Shown piece by piece: positions 7,242-14,990 of a DNA stretch of 64,000 nucleotides. The position numbers and the translations under genes were made by a program. How positions within the stretch are numbered: position 1 is the stretch's first letter; each line of letters begins with the position of its first letter. The notes under the pieces were generated by a model that saw nothing but the letters and a program-made list of their open reading frames with translations, was not told the DNA's origin and made no database searches. This DNA comes from Azohydromonas lata NBRC 102462 (GTDB taxonomy: Bacteria > Pseudomonadota > Gammaproteobacteria > Burkholderiales > Burkholderiaceae_C). The DNA lies in NCBI RefSeq assembly GCF_001571085.1, contig NZ_BCTC01000007.1, positions 1 through 64,000 of the forward strand. The letters are read 5' to 3'.

Positions 7242-9428
7242 TCAAGCCTGAGCCAGTGCTGTCGCAGCGGTCGTGGCAGGGGAAGTGGGCGTTGCTGCGG
7301 CCGGCATCGCTGCGCCGGGCTTGTTGTGACCTGCCAGTGCCGCCAGCACCAGCGCCTTGGGGCCGTCGAGCAACACTTGGCCGGCATCGATCACGACCAA
7401 GCGCTGAGCCAGCTCCAGCACGGCCGGGCGGTGCGTGACCATCACCAGCGTGCGGTCACCCGCAGCGGCGGTGAGCTGCCGCAAGAAGGCCAGCTCGGAT
7501 TGCGCATCCATGGAGCTGGTGGGCTCGTCCATAAGCAGGATGCGCGGACGCGTGACCAAACAGCGTGCGAGCGCCACGAGCTGACGCTGGCCGCCTGACA
7601 ACAGCGCACCCATCTCGCCGACTTGCAGCTCCCAGCCTTGCGGATGCGTGTCCACCAGGCGATCCAAGCCGGTGAGCCTTGCTACCTCGGTCAGCGCCGC
7701 GGCGTCGATGCCCGGCCGCCCAAGCACCACGTTCTCCCGCAGCGAGCCGGTGAAGAGCCGCGGCTCCTGCGATACGAAGCCTACTTGGCTGCGGAAGTCC
7801 GCACGGTCGAGCTGCCGCAGGTCGATGCCATCGACCTCGACGCGCCCCTGGGTTGGCTCGTACAACCCGGCCATGATGCGCAGCACGGTGGACTTGCCGC
7901 TACCGATGCGCCCGATCACGGCCACGCGCTCGCCTGGTTCAAAGCGAAGATTCATGCCCTTGAGCACTTGCGGCGGCGGTGCCTGACCGGTGGGCGGGTA
8001 GCTGAACTGCACATCGCGCAGCCCGATGCGACCGCTGAGCGCCATGGGGGGCAGCGGCGGTGCACCGGCACCGCGCTCAGTCGGTAGCGCCATCAATCCG
8101 TCCAGCGACTGCAGCGCCGCACGCGCGCTCTGGTAGCGCGTGGCCAGTGCCACGACCATAGACAGCGGCGCGATGGCGCGCCCGGCATACATGATTCCTC
8201 CGATGAGCGCCCCGGCGCTGAGCTGACCGGCGGCAATCAGGTACACACCCCAAATCAGCATTGCCAGCGTCACGAGCTGCTGCGCCATGGAGCTGAGATT
8301 GGTGGTCCAGCTCGCCAGTCGACGCGACCTCAGGGCGGTTTCGGCGACAGCGGCGGTGGCCTGGTCGTGCCGCTGCACGAAGCGGCCCGCGGCGCCAACG
8401 GCCTTGAGGTCTTCCAGTCCTTCCAACGCTTCAACTTGCAGCGCATGCAAGTCAGCCTGGTGCTTGAGGTTGTCGCGCATGGTGCGCCGCAGCGCGCTTT
8501 GCATCAGCGCCGCAATGCCGAGCACCAGCGGAATAGCCACCACCATCACCCAGCCCAGCGCGCCGGCCGTGGCGAAGATCATGGCTGTAAACAGCAGCAC
8601 GAAGGGCAGGTCCGACAGGGCCGAGAGCGTGGCCGAGGCAGTGAACTCGCGCACCAGCTCGATCTGAGCCATCTGGTGCGCACAGGCACCGGCCGACGCA
8701 GGGCGGTGCTCCATGCGCACCTCCAATGTCTGGCGGAACAGTGCCGAGCCCACCAGCAGGTCAGCCCTCTTGCCGGCCAGGTCGATGAGGTGACTGCGCA
8801 GTTGACGTGCTGCCGTGTCGAAGGTCAGCGCCAGCAGCGACACCGCTGCCAATGCCCACATCGTCACGAAAGCCTGAGTAGGGATGACCTTGTCGAAAGT
8901 CACCGACGACACCAGGCCGATGACCAGGGTGAGCACGTTGCTCAGCAGCGCCGCCAGCAGTGCAGAACGGTAATAGGGCAGGAAACGCCGCAGGGTGCCC
9001 CAGAGCCAGTGCGGCGCGGCGCCGTGCGCCGGGCCGGCATGGGCCTGCGGCGTGGCCGCCAGCGTGAAGCCGCTGTGGCGTGCCGTGAGCGAGGCTTCAT
9101 CCAGCACCGAGGTCTCGCCGGTGTGTGGGTCCAGCACCTCGTACCTTGCACCTTCCAGACGACGAAGCACGATGCAGGCATCGCGCCCGTGCAGCAGCAA
9201 CACGGCAGGGAACAGCAACTCGTTGAGTTGCGACAGCGGCCGCTCCACGATGCCGGCCTTGAGGCCTGCAGCCTGCAGAACGCGCAGTGCTTGTGCCGCG
9301 GTGAGTTGGCCATCTACGGGGTGCCCTGCGAGCAGTGAAGCTGTGCTGTGAGCGTGGCCATGGTGCCGCGTGAGCCACAGCAGTGCGGCCAGCAAAGGGT
9401 CGGTTGCAGCGTTAGGGTCGTTGGACAT
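7242..9428 (-). CDS. Type I secretion ABC transporter (permease-ATPase with C39-like domain)
   Basis: A protein of 728 residues. Residues about 10-125 resemble a C39-like domain: the fold is recognisable (LTAAQALRVLQAAGLKAGIV, YEVLDPHTGE), but I see no catalytic Cys at its N-terminus, so it would bind rather than cleave substrate. Membrane helices occupy about 145-430. The ATPase follows with Walker A GRIGSGKST, signature LSGGQRQ, Walker B ILLMDEPTSSMD and an H-loop VTHRP. This architecture is typical of exporters of RTX proteins and large adhesins. The ATG at 9428 was chosen because AAGGAG lies 7 bases upstream. The gene begins 17 bases after the GT41 gene. No RTX-type cargo gene is in the window. 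Confidence 0.92.
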   Translation of the reverse strand: MSNDPNAATDPLLAALLWLTRHHGHAHSTASLLAGHPVDGQLTAAQALRVLQAAGLKAGIVERPLSQLNELLFPAVLLLHGRDACIVLRRLEGARYEVLDPHTGETSVLDEASLTARHSGFTLAATPQAHAGPAHGAAPHWLWGTLRRFLPYYRSALLAALLSNVLTLVIGLVSSVTFDKVIPTQAFVTMWALAAVSLLALTFDTAARQLRSHLIDLAGKRADLLVGSALFRQTLEVRMEHRPASAGACAHQMAQIELVREFTASATLSALSDLPFVLLFTAMIFATAGALGWVMVVAIPLVLGIAALMQSALRRTMRDNLKHQADLHALQVEALEGLEDLKAVGAAGRFVQRHDQATAAVAETALRSRRLASWTTNLSSMAQQLVTLAMLIWGVYLIAAGQLSAGALIGGIMYAGRAIAPLSMVVALATRYQSARAALQSLDGLMALPTERGAGAPPLPPMALSGRIGLRDVQFSYPPTGQAPPPQVLKGMNLRFEPGERVAVIGRIGSGKSTVLRIMAGLYEPTQGRVEVDGIDLRQLDRADFRSQVGFVSQEPRLFTGSLRENVVLGRPGIDAAALTEVARLTGLDRLVDTHPQGWELQVGEMGALLSGGQRQLVALARCLVTRPRILLMDEPTSSMDAQSELAFLRQLTAAAGDRTLVMVTHRPAVLELAQRLVVIDAGQVLLDGPKALVLAALAGHNKPGAAMPAAATPTSPATTAATALAQA

Positions 9429-9445
9429 TGGAACTCCTTGAGGCC

Positions 9446-11293
9446 TCAACCCTTGCGGCGCTGCAGCGCGAGGCGTTCGAACTCGGCTTCAAGCTCGCGC
9501 ACGAAGCGCGGCGTGTCGAACAGCACCGATTGCCGGCCTTGCTCCTTGAGATAGCGCCGGTACGAGGCCACACGGGCAGGCGTTCGTCCGAGCAGGATGG
9601 CCATGCGCTCGTACTCGGCCAGCGTGGTCGTGATCAAGTCAGGAAGGCCCACGTGCGTGAGCAGGCTGCCGGCCATACGCGAGATGTAGCTGCGTCCTGA
9701 AAGCGTGAGCAGCGGCAACCCCATCCACAGCACGTCGCTGGCGGTGGTGCCCCCGTTGTAGGGGAACGTGTCCAGGAACAGGTCGGCCAGTTGTAGCCGC
9801 GCCAGGTAGTCCGGCGGCGCCACGCGCGGCGCAAATAGCAGCCGCGTCCGATCCACCCCCTGGGCATCGGCGGCGCGACGCATGTTCTCCTGGGCCCATT
9901 CGTTGTCTGCCAGCAGCCACAGCACGCTGTTGGGTACGGCATGCAGCACACGTATCCAACTGCGGAACACGTCTTCGGTGAACTTGAAGTTGTTGTTGAA
10001 AGCGCAATAGACGAATGCGTCCTGAGGCAAGCCGTACTGCGCACGGGTCGGGGTCGCGCCGACCTCTCGTTGCCGGTCGCTGACCTGATAGCAGTTAGGC
10101 AGGTAGATGGGCTGCTCGCTGCTGTAGGGCAGCAGATCAGGTGGCATGACATAGTGGTCCGCAATGACCCAGTCCACGCCCGGCAGCCCACAGGTGCCGG
10201 GAAAGCCCAAATAGCTCACCTGCACCGGGGCAGGGCGGTGGGCCAAGATGGTCGGTCGCGCGCCGCTGGTCAAGCCCTGCAGGTCCACCAGAATGTCAAT
10301 GCCTTGGCTGGCAATCAGTTGCGCGGCAGCTTCGTCGGACAGTCCGGCAATGGGCCAGACCTTGTCGAAGCCGCGCTTGATGCGGGCGCGCAGCGGCGAG
10401 CCGTCCTCGGTGCTCCAGCAGAAGGCGTGCACCTCGAATCGGCGCCGGTCGTGGAGCTCGTAAAGCTCGGCCGTGAGCAGCCCCACGGCGTGCATGTGCA
10501 GGTCACCCGAGAGGTAGCCGATCTTGATTCGCCCGCGGCGCGCAGGCTGGGCGGCATGCAGCGCGGCAGGCAGCGGCTTGGGCGTGCGCTCCAGCACGAA
10601 GCGCTGTGCCGCCACCATGTGCAATGCCGGATCATCCGTGGCACTGAGCATGGCCAGCGCTGAGGTATTGGCCAGCAACTGGTAGTGGTTGACCTCGCCC
10701 AGGGGTTGGTACACGGGCCAGGCACACTGTTTCTGGCGCAGGTGCACGTAGTGCTGAATAGGCCCCGACTGCGCGGGGTTGAGCGACAGGCTTCGGCGCA
10801 ACCAAGCTTCGGCCACGTCAAAGCGGCGCAGTTGCTCGTTCACTCGCGCCAAATTGTTGAGCGCGTGAAGCCGCAGCTCCATCGTGGTGGCATCGGTGCC
10901 CGTCAGCGCAGTAATGGGCTCCCATTGCGCGATCGCTTCGTCGTGGCGGCCTTGCCGTTCGATCTGGTGACCCAAATTGAGCCGGGCTTGAGCAAAACCG
11001 GGAGCCAGCGCCAGAGCCTGCCGGTAAGCGCGCTCGGCGTCCGCGCTGCGCCCAAGCGCACCCAGCACCACACCCCAGTTGAAGCACGCTACGTGGCGCA
11101 GCGGCGATGCGGTGTGCTCAATCCAGTTTTCGTAAAGCTTGGCAGATGCTTCCGGCAGCCCCTGCTGGCTTAGGCGCCCGGCACTGTCGAGCAGCTCGGC
11201 CAGCGGCATCTTCCCCGAGCGAGCCTGGACCAGGATGGGGGCCAGCGCGGCTTCTTGGGTCGCAGGCAAGGAAACGGACTTCGATGAGGACAT
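9446..11293 (-). CDS. TPR-containing O-GlcNAc transferase-like (SPINDLY/GT41) glycosyltransferase
   Basis: A protein of 615 residues. The N-terminal 230 residues form TPR-like helical repeats (AYRQALALAPGFAQARLNLG, EAWLRRSLSLNP). The remainder is a GT41 catalytic domain with IKIGYLSGDLHMHAVG, VDLQGLTSGARP, PVQVSYLGFPGTCG, YCAFNNNFKF, and the donor-binding stretch LDTFPYNGGTTASDVLWMG. GT41 enzymes attach a sugar, often GlcNAc, to Ser/Thr or Asn side chains of proteins in the cytoplasm. Position near the flagellin genes suggests flagellin as substrate. Position 17 bases before the type I exporter gene makes an exported protein an equally good candidate. An ATG follows 187 bases after the methyltransferase frame. 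Confidence 0.88.
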   Translation of the reverse strand: MSSSKSVSLPATQEAALAPILVQARSGKMPLAELLDSAGRLSQQGLPEASAKLYENWIEHTASPLRHVACFNWGVVLGALGRSADAERAYRQALALAPGFAQARLNLGHQIERQGRHDEAIAQWEPITALTGTDATTMELRLHALNNLARVNEQLRRFDVAEAWLRRSLSLNPAQSGPIQHYVHLRQKQCAWPVYQPLGEVNHYQLLANTSALAMLSATDDPALHMVAAQRFVLERTPKPLPAALHAAQPARRGRIKIGYLSGDLHMHAVGLLTAELYELHDRRRFEVHAFCWSTEDGSPLRARIKRGFDKVWPIAGLSDEAAAQLIASQGIDILVDLQGLTSGARPTILAHRPAPVQVSYLGFPGTCGLPGVDWVIADHYVMPPDLLPYSSEQPIYLPNCYQVSDRQREVGATPTRAQYGLPQDAFVYCAFNNNFKFTEDVFRSWIRVLHAVPNSVLWLLADNEWAQENMRRAADAQGVDRTRLLFAPRVAPPDYLARLQLADLFLDTFPYNGGTTASDVLWMGLPLLTLSGRSYISRMAGSLLTHVGLPDLITTTLAEYERMAILLGRTPARVASYRRYLKEQGRQSVLFDTPRFVRELEAEFERLALQRRKG

Positions 11294-11480
11294 GGGCTGG
11301 CCGGCAGAAAATGCTTCAGTGGGAATTGTCGGAAACCCGCGCCGCGCCCAATCGCCGCATCAAGCCCGGGAAGGCCCGCCAGATCACCGGACGGGCCTCC
11401 CCGCAGCCGGTACGTCCAAACGCCGCCGGGAACGCGTCGGCAGGTCAAATTGCCAAAAATTACCGGTGCCGTGGCCGGCG

Positions 11481-12153
11481 CTATTCGAGCGGCGGGTTGC
11501 CGGGCAATTTGCTCAGCAGGGCCAGCAGGGAAATGCGGTTGAAAAACCACAGTCCGTCCAGCCGCCAGGGCGTATATTTTTTCAGCACGTTGCTGAAGGT
11601 GTAGGGGGGTATACCAACAATTGTGGTCCGGATGCACGACTTCCACCACCGTGCCCTGGTCGGGCACATGCTCAAAATGGGCGGAAAAGCAGGAGTAGGC
11701 ATCCGGTACGGTGATGACATACTCTTTGGCCTTGACCTTGTCCAGTTGCCCCAGAAAACCCTGAACGTCCGGCACGTGCTCCAAAACCTCTGGCACCAGC
11801 ACCAGGTCATATTCTTCCGTCACCTCGGCCCAGTCGGAGAAAAGGCGGGAACCCTGGGGCAGGGCGGGGCGCAGCACATCGAAGATTTCGGCGTGTATGT
11901 CGAAGCCGTCGAGCTGCGCGCAATAAGGCGCTAGCTGCAGGTGCAGGCTTTGGCGAACATCGGTAATGGGCCAGTCCACGCAGCCCACGTGCAGCACGCG
12001 GCGGCCTTCGCACAATTGCCGGAATACGTCCAGCCGGCGGTGGCCCTGCAGCTCGGAGCGCACGGGAACGGCCTGCACGAAATAGGGCGCATGGCGCCGG
12101 GCCAATTGGGAGGCAGACAGATCCGGTGGCGCGGCGGGCGTGTCCATGGTCAT
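11481..12153 (-). pseudogene. Class I SAM methyltransferase, frameshifted at a C6 tract
   Basis: The frame starts MTMDTPAAPPDLSASQLARR and contains a methyltransferase core: VLHVGCVDWPITDV (motif I region), DGFDIHAE, DLVLVPEVLEHVPDVQGFL, and VVHPDHNCWYTP. At the six-C run on the minus strand (G6 at 11604-11609) the frame slips. Removing one base continues as YTFSNVLKKYTPWRLDGLWF and ends at 11481. Without the correction the frame runs on as meaningless sequence to 11170, inside the GT41 gene. The corrected product has about 223 residues. This is either a sequencing error or an inactivated gene. The neighbouring GT32 gene has a similar defect. Likely role is methylation in glycan synthesis. 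Confidence 0.75.
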
Positions 12154-12168
12154 GCTGCAGGGGTTTGG

Positions 12169-12809
12169 TTATTCGAAAGTCTTCAGGTGCAGCTCGTCAT
12201 AAGCGCGCCGCGTGCTGCCCCACTCCTGCTGCGCAAATACCGGCCCCGGGCCCTCGTAGCGTGCGCCGGAGAAATGCTCGGGAATGAAGAAATGGCTGGG
12301 GTAAATGGTCAGTCCGCTGTACTTGTGCTTGTAATAGGCCTCGCTCAGCGCCATGGGCCCCACCGTCTTCCAGGCCATGTCGTCGGTCACCGTGGCCTTG
12401 GCCTGGATGTCGAGAATGATCTGGCCGAAAACGGATTTTCCGGCACCGAGCCGACATAGCCGGCCGCAATCAGCATGGGCCGCTCCAGCTCGTTTTCCCA
12501 ACAGGCGAAGGCTTCGGATTCCAGCATCCATTCCGGCAGCGGCCGGGTGCATAGGCTGTCGGCATCCAGCACGATGCCGCCCTCGTTGTAGAGAATCTCC
12601 CAGCGCATCATGTCGGCCACGCCGTTCAATTCCTTGCTGGACATGTCGCGCATGTGGCGGGCATTGATCCATTCGGTGGACGCGAGATCCTCATTGCCCC
12701 AGATGCGAATATCCCAGCCGGGATGGCGGCGTACCCAGGTGTCTATGCAATTGTTGGGGCGCTTGCTCTCGTCGCCGACCCAGATGAAATGAAGCTTCTT
12801 GCTGATCAT
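12169..12809 (-). pseudogene. GT32-like (DXD) glycosyltransferase, frameshifted at a T4 tract
   Basis: The 5' part (ATG at 12807-12809) begins MISKKLHFIWVGDESKRPNN, followed by DTWVRRHPGWDIRIWGNEDL and the metal-binding DXD region DMMRWEILYNEGGIVLDADS. These are hallmarks of the Gly_transf_sug/GT32 family. After VGSVPENPF the frame is lost at TTTT (A4 at 12428-12431). With one extra T it continues FGQIILDIQAKATVTDDMAW to the stop at 12169, giving 213 residues. The start overlaps the stop of the GT2-TPR gene (ATGA). It is either a sequencing error or a pseudogene. The enzyme would transfer a sugar onto a glycan or glycolipid. Confidence 0.78.
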
Positions 12810-13927
12810 GCTTGTCGAGCCGGTGCAGTGGAGTTTTGCCGCAATTGGCGGGCGAGGTTTTCGTAATGCCGCTGGCGCTGCGGATTCTGCAGGCCACCGT
12901 AGAGCACGGCGAGATTGTGGGCGGCCAGGAAACTGCCGCGGCCTTGCACGCCGTCCAGGTCCGGGCACTCGCCCAGCTCCAGGCAGCGCAGCCAGGCCGA
13001 TTCGGCCATGGGCAGCCATTGCTCATGGGCCTGGCCGGGTTGCGCCACCGCCATGTCCAGGAAAAGATTGCCCAGCGCGAAAAAGTAGTCGGGAAAGTGC
13101 TGGCAGTCGTCCATGAGGTCGCCGGACAGGACGATGGCGCGCTCGAATTGCCGGGACTGCGCCAGGCAATACATCAGCCGCACGGCCGCGTCCTTGCGCC
13201 AGGCCGCTTGTGCGGGCGCGCACTCCAGGGCGCGGAAATATTCATCGCAGGCGCTCTGGAATTCGCGGTGGATTTCCATGTCCTTGCCCAACTGGTAGCG
13301 CACATAAGCGTCGCCGGGGTGGTCCTGGACTTCGCGCAGCAATATCTCGCGGTTGCGTCCGGCCTTTTGGGCGAGTTGCGCGGCTGCATAGCCGTCATGC
13401 CCAAGCACCAGCGACAGCCGCCGGCGCGGCAGGCAGGAAACGGGCTGCTCGTGGATGCGGCCCTCGTAGCGCACGCCGCGCGGCAGCAGCCGCGGCAGCC
13501 AGGTGCGGCTGTGCTCCTGGTGCGCTCCCACGGCGATGTCGCTGCGCACCGTCACCAGGCCGAGGAAGGGCTCCGCCAGGGCGGGGCCGCGCAGCGCGTG
13601 CGCGCCGGCTTCCAGCCATTCGTCGGCGTCCAGCACCAGGTGCCAGTCGGCGTCGGCCAGGGCCAGCGCGGCGTTGCGCGCGGCGGAGAAGTCGCCCGTC
13701 CAGGCCAGGTGCTCCACGCGTGCGCCGCAGCGGCGGGCGATCTCCACGGTGGCGTCCGTGGAGCCCGTGTCCAGCACCAGCATGCGGCGCACGTGGGGCG
13801 CGGCGCTTTGCAGGCAGCGCGCGATGCAGCGGGCCTCGTCGCGCGCGATGACGACCAGGGCGATGTCCGGCTGCGCCGGCCGGGCCGGCGGTGCGTTGCC
13901 GCGTGCGCCGCGTGGTTTCTTGCCCAT
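12806..13927 (-). CDS. GT2 glycosyltransferase with C-terminal TPR-like region
   Basis: A protein of 373 residues from the ATG at 13927. An upstream TTG would add ten residues. The N-terminal 200 residues are a GT-A fold of family 2, with IALVVIARDEARCIARCLQS, LVLDTGSTDATVEIARRCG, and the DXD motif LDADEWL. The C-terminal half has helical repeats (YQLGKDMEIHREFQSACDEY, FFALGNLFLDMAVAQPGQAH) that resemble TPRs and may hold a protein acceptor. It is the first glycan gene behind fliT, with a gap of about 118 bases, and its stop overlaps the GT32 start. Position and TPR architecture fit a protein (flagellin) glycosyltransferase, but direct evidence is lacking. Confidence 0.82.
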   Translation of the reverse strand: MGKKPRGARGNAPPARPAQPDIALVVIARDEARCIARCLQSAAPHVRRMLVLDTGSTDATVEIARRCGARVEHLAWTGDFSAARNAALALADADWHLVLDADEWLEAGAHALRGPALAEPFLGLVTVRSDIAVGAHQEHSRTWLPRLLPRGVRYEGRIHEQPVSCLPRRRLSLVLGHDGYAAAQLAQKAGRNREILLREVQDHPGDAYVRYQLGKDMEIHREFQSACDEYFRALECAPAQAAWRKDAAVRLMYCLAQSRQFERAIVLSGDLMDDCQHFPDYFFALGNLFLDMAVAQPGQAHEQWLPMAESAWLRCLELGECPDLDGVQGRGSFLAAHNLAVLYGGLQNPQRQRHYENLARQLRQNSTAPARQA

Positions 13928-14045
13928 GGCGAAAGAGGGAGGGTTGCCAGGCGGCAACGGGCAGCGCCGGCGGATGGCGCGGCGCCGCCGCTGCGCGCGG
14001 CGTTGTGGGTGATGAAGTGCTCACGCCGTGGCCGGCGTGGGGTGC

Positions 14046-14345
14046 TCAATGCACGGTGCGGGGGCGGGCGGCCAGCACGGCGTCGAGCTCGTCCAGCCAG
14101 GGTTCGGCCAGGCGGCGGATCTGCGCGTCGTTGAGCAGGATGCGCTGCAGGATGCGGGCCTTGGCACGCGCCTGCTCCACGGGCAGCTTGCGCGCGCTGC
14201 CGGCCTGCCGCAGTTGGGAAATCAGGTTCCCGCAAGTGCCTTCCAGCGCCACGAACTGTTGCCAGTCGCCACGCTGAGCCGCCAGCAGCATGTCGGCGCT
14301 GGTCTTCTCTATGGCCTCGTAGTAGCTCAGCAGCGAAGTGTTCAT
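14046..14345 (-). CDS. fliT: Flagellar export chaperone FliT
   Basis: A small helical protein of 99 residues that matches FliT in size and pattern (MNTSLLSYYEAIEKTSADML, then a middle helix QFVALEGTCGNLISQL and a C-terminal helix RILLNDAQIRRLAEPWLDEL). FliT binds the filament-cap protein FliD in the cytoplasm and delivers it to the export gate. In enteric bacteria it also binds FlhDC. It follows fliS by 83 bases in the order fliD-fliS-fliT, the standard order. Small helical chaperones are poorly conserved, so identification leans on position. Confidence 0.85.
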   Translation of the reverse strand: MNTSLLSYYEAIEKTSADMLLAAQRGDWQQFVALEGTCGNLISQLRQAGSARKLPVEQARAKARILQRILLNDAQIRRLAEPWLDELDAVLAARPRTVH

Positions 14346-14428
14346 GAAGAACTTTGGGCCAGCCGTGGGCCGGCGTTAGGCGTTGGGCGTGGGGTGGTGC
14401 GGCAGGGTGTGCACGCGCGCGGGCGTGG

Positions 14429-14896
14429 TCAGCGGGCGCCTTCGACCTGCGGGCCGATGGCCTTCCAGGCCTCGCGCACCGGCTCGATCAGGCGCTTGCA
14501 TTCCTCGATCATCTCGGGGCTGCTGCGCAGGTTGGCCAGCGTCAGCCGCATGGACACGTAGGCATACAGCTCGTTGAGGTCCTGGGCGATCTGGCCGCCT
14601 TGCTGCAGGTCCAGCGCGGACTTCAGGCCTTCGTCAACGATGCGCACCGCGCGCGAGATGGCGGTGCACTTGCCTTCCACGTCCTTCTTGCCGATGGCGC
14701 CTTGCGCCTTGGTCAGCTCCGTCATCAGCCCGTCGTACAGCATGGCCACGAGCCTGTGCGGGGAGGCCGTCGTCACGCCGGTGACCACGCCAACTTCGTG
14801 GTAGGCATTGGCCAGACCCGTGCGGGCCGCGATGGGGGGGCGCGAGAAGGGGGAGGCGGTGTACATCGGTTCTACCCTATCAGTGAGAGTTGTCAT
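14429..14896 (-). CDS. fliS: Flagellin export chaperone FliS
   Basis: A protein of 155 residues with FliS signatures: ANAYHEVGVVTGVTTASPHR, LVAMLYDGLMTELTKAQGAI, and LNELYAYVSMRLTLANLRSS. FliS binds the C-terminal helices of newly made flagellin, stops it polymerising in the cytoplasm and guides it to FlhA. An alternative start at 14866 (MYTASPF) is closer to the common FliS N-terminus. Neither start has a convincing ribosome binding site. The gene is 94 bases behind fliD and probably in the same transcript, driven by the sigma-28-type promoter at 16451-16477. Confidence 0.95.
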   Translation of the reverse strand: MTTLTDRVEPMYTASPFSRPPIAARTGLANAYHEVGVVTGVTTASPHRLVAMLYDGLMTELTKAQGAIGKKDVEGKCTAISRAVRIVDEGLKSALDLQQGGQIAQDLNELYAYVSMRLTLANLRSSPEMIEECKRLIEPVREAWKAIGPQVEGAR

Positions 14897-14990
14897 GGGA
14901 CGGTGGTTGCGGCAACACCGGCGCGGGTGCCGGCCGTTGTCCTGTAAGGGCGGTGCCCGGCGCCGGGCCCGCCTGCCGCCTCGGCAGCGG

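Noticed and set aside
11368-11402. Hairpin between methyltransferase and GT41 gene as terminator
   Set aside because: The stem is good, but no T-run follows on either strand.
11170-11480. Uncorrected C-terminus of the methyltransferase frame
   Set aside because: Its sequence (QQRAEKIYALAAGRTVVF and onward) has no similarity to the family and runs into the GT41 gene; it is an out-of-frame read-through.
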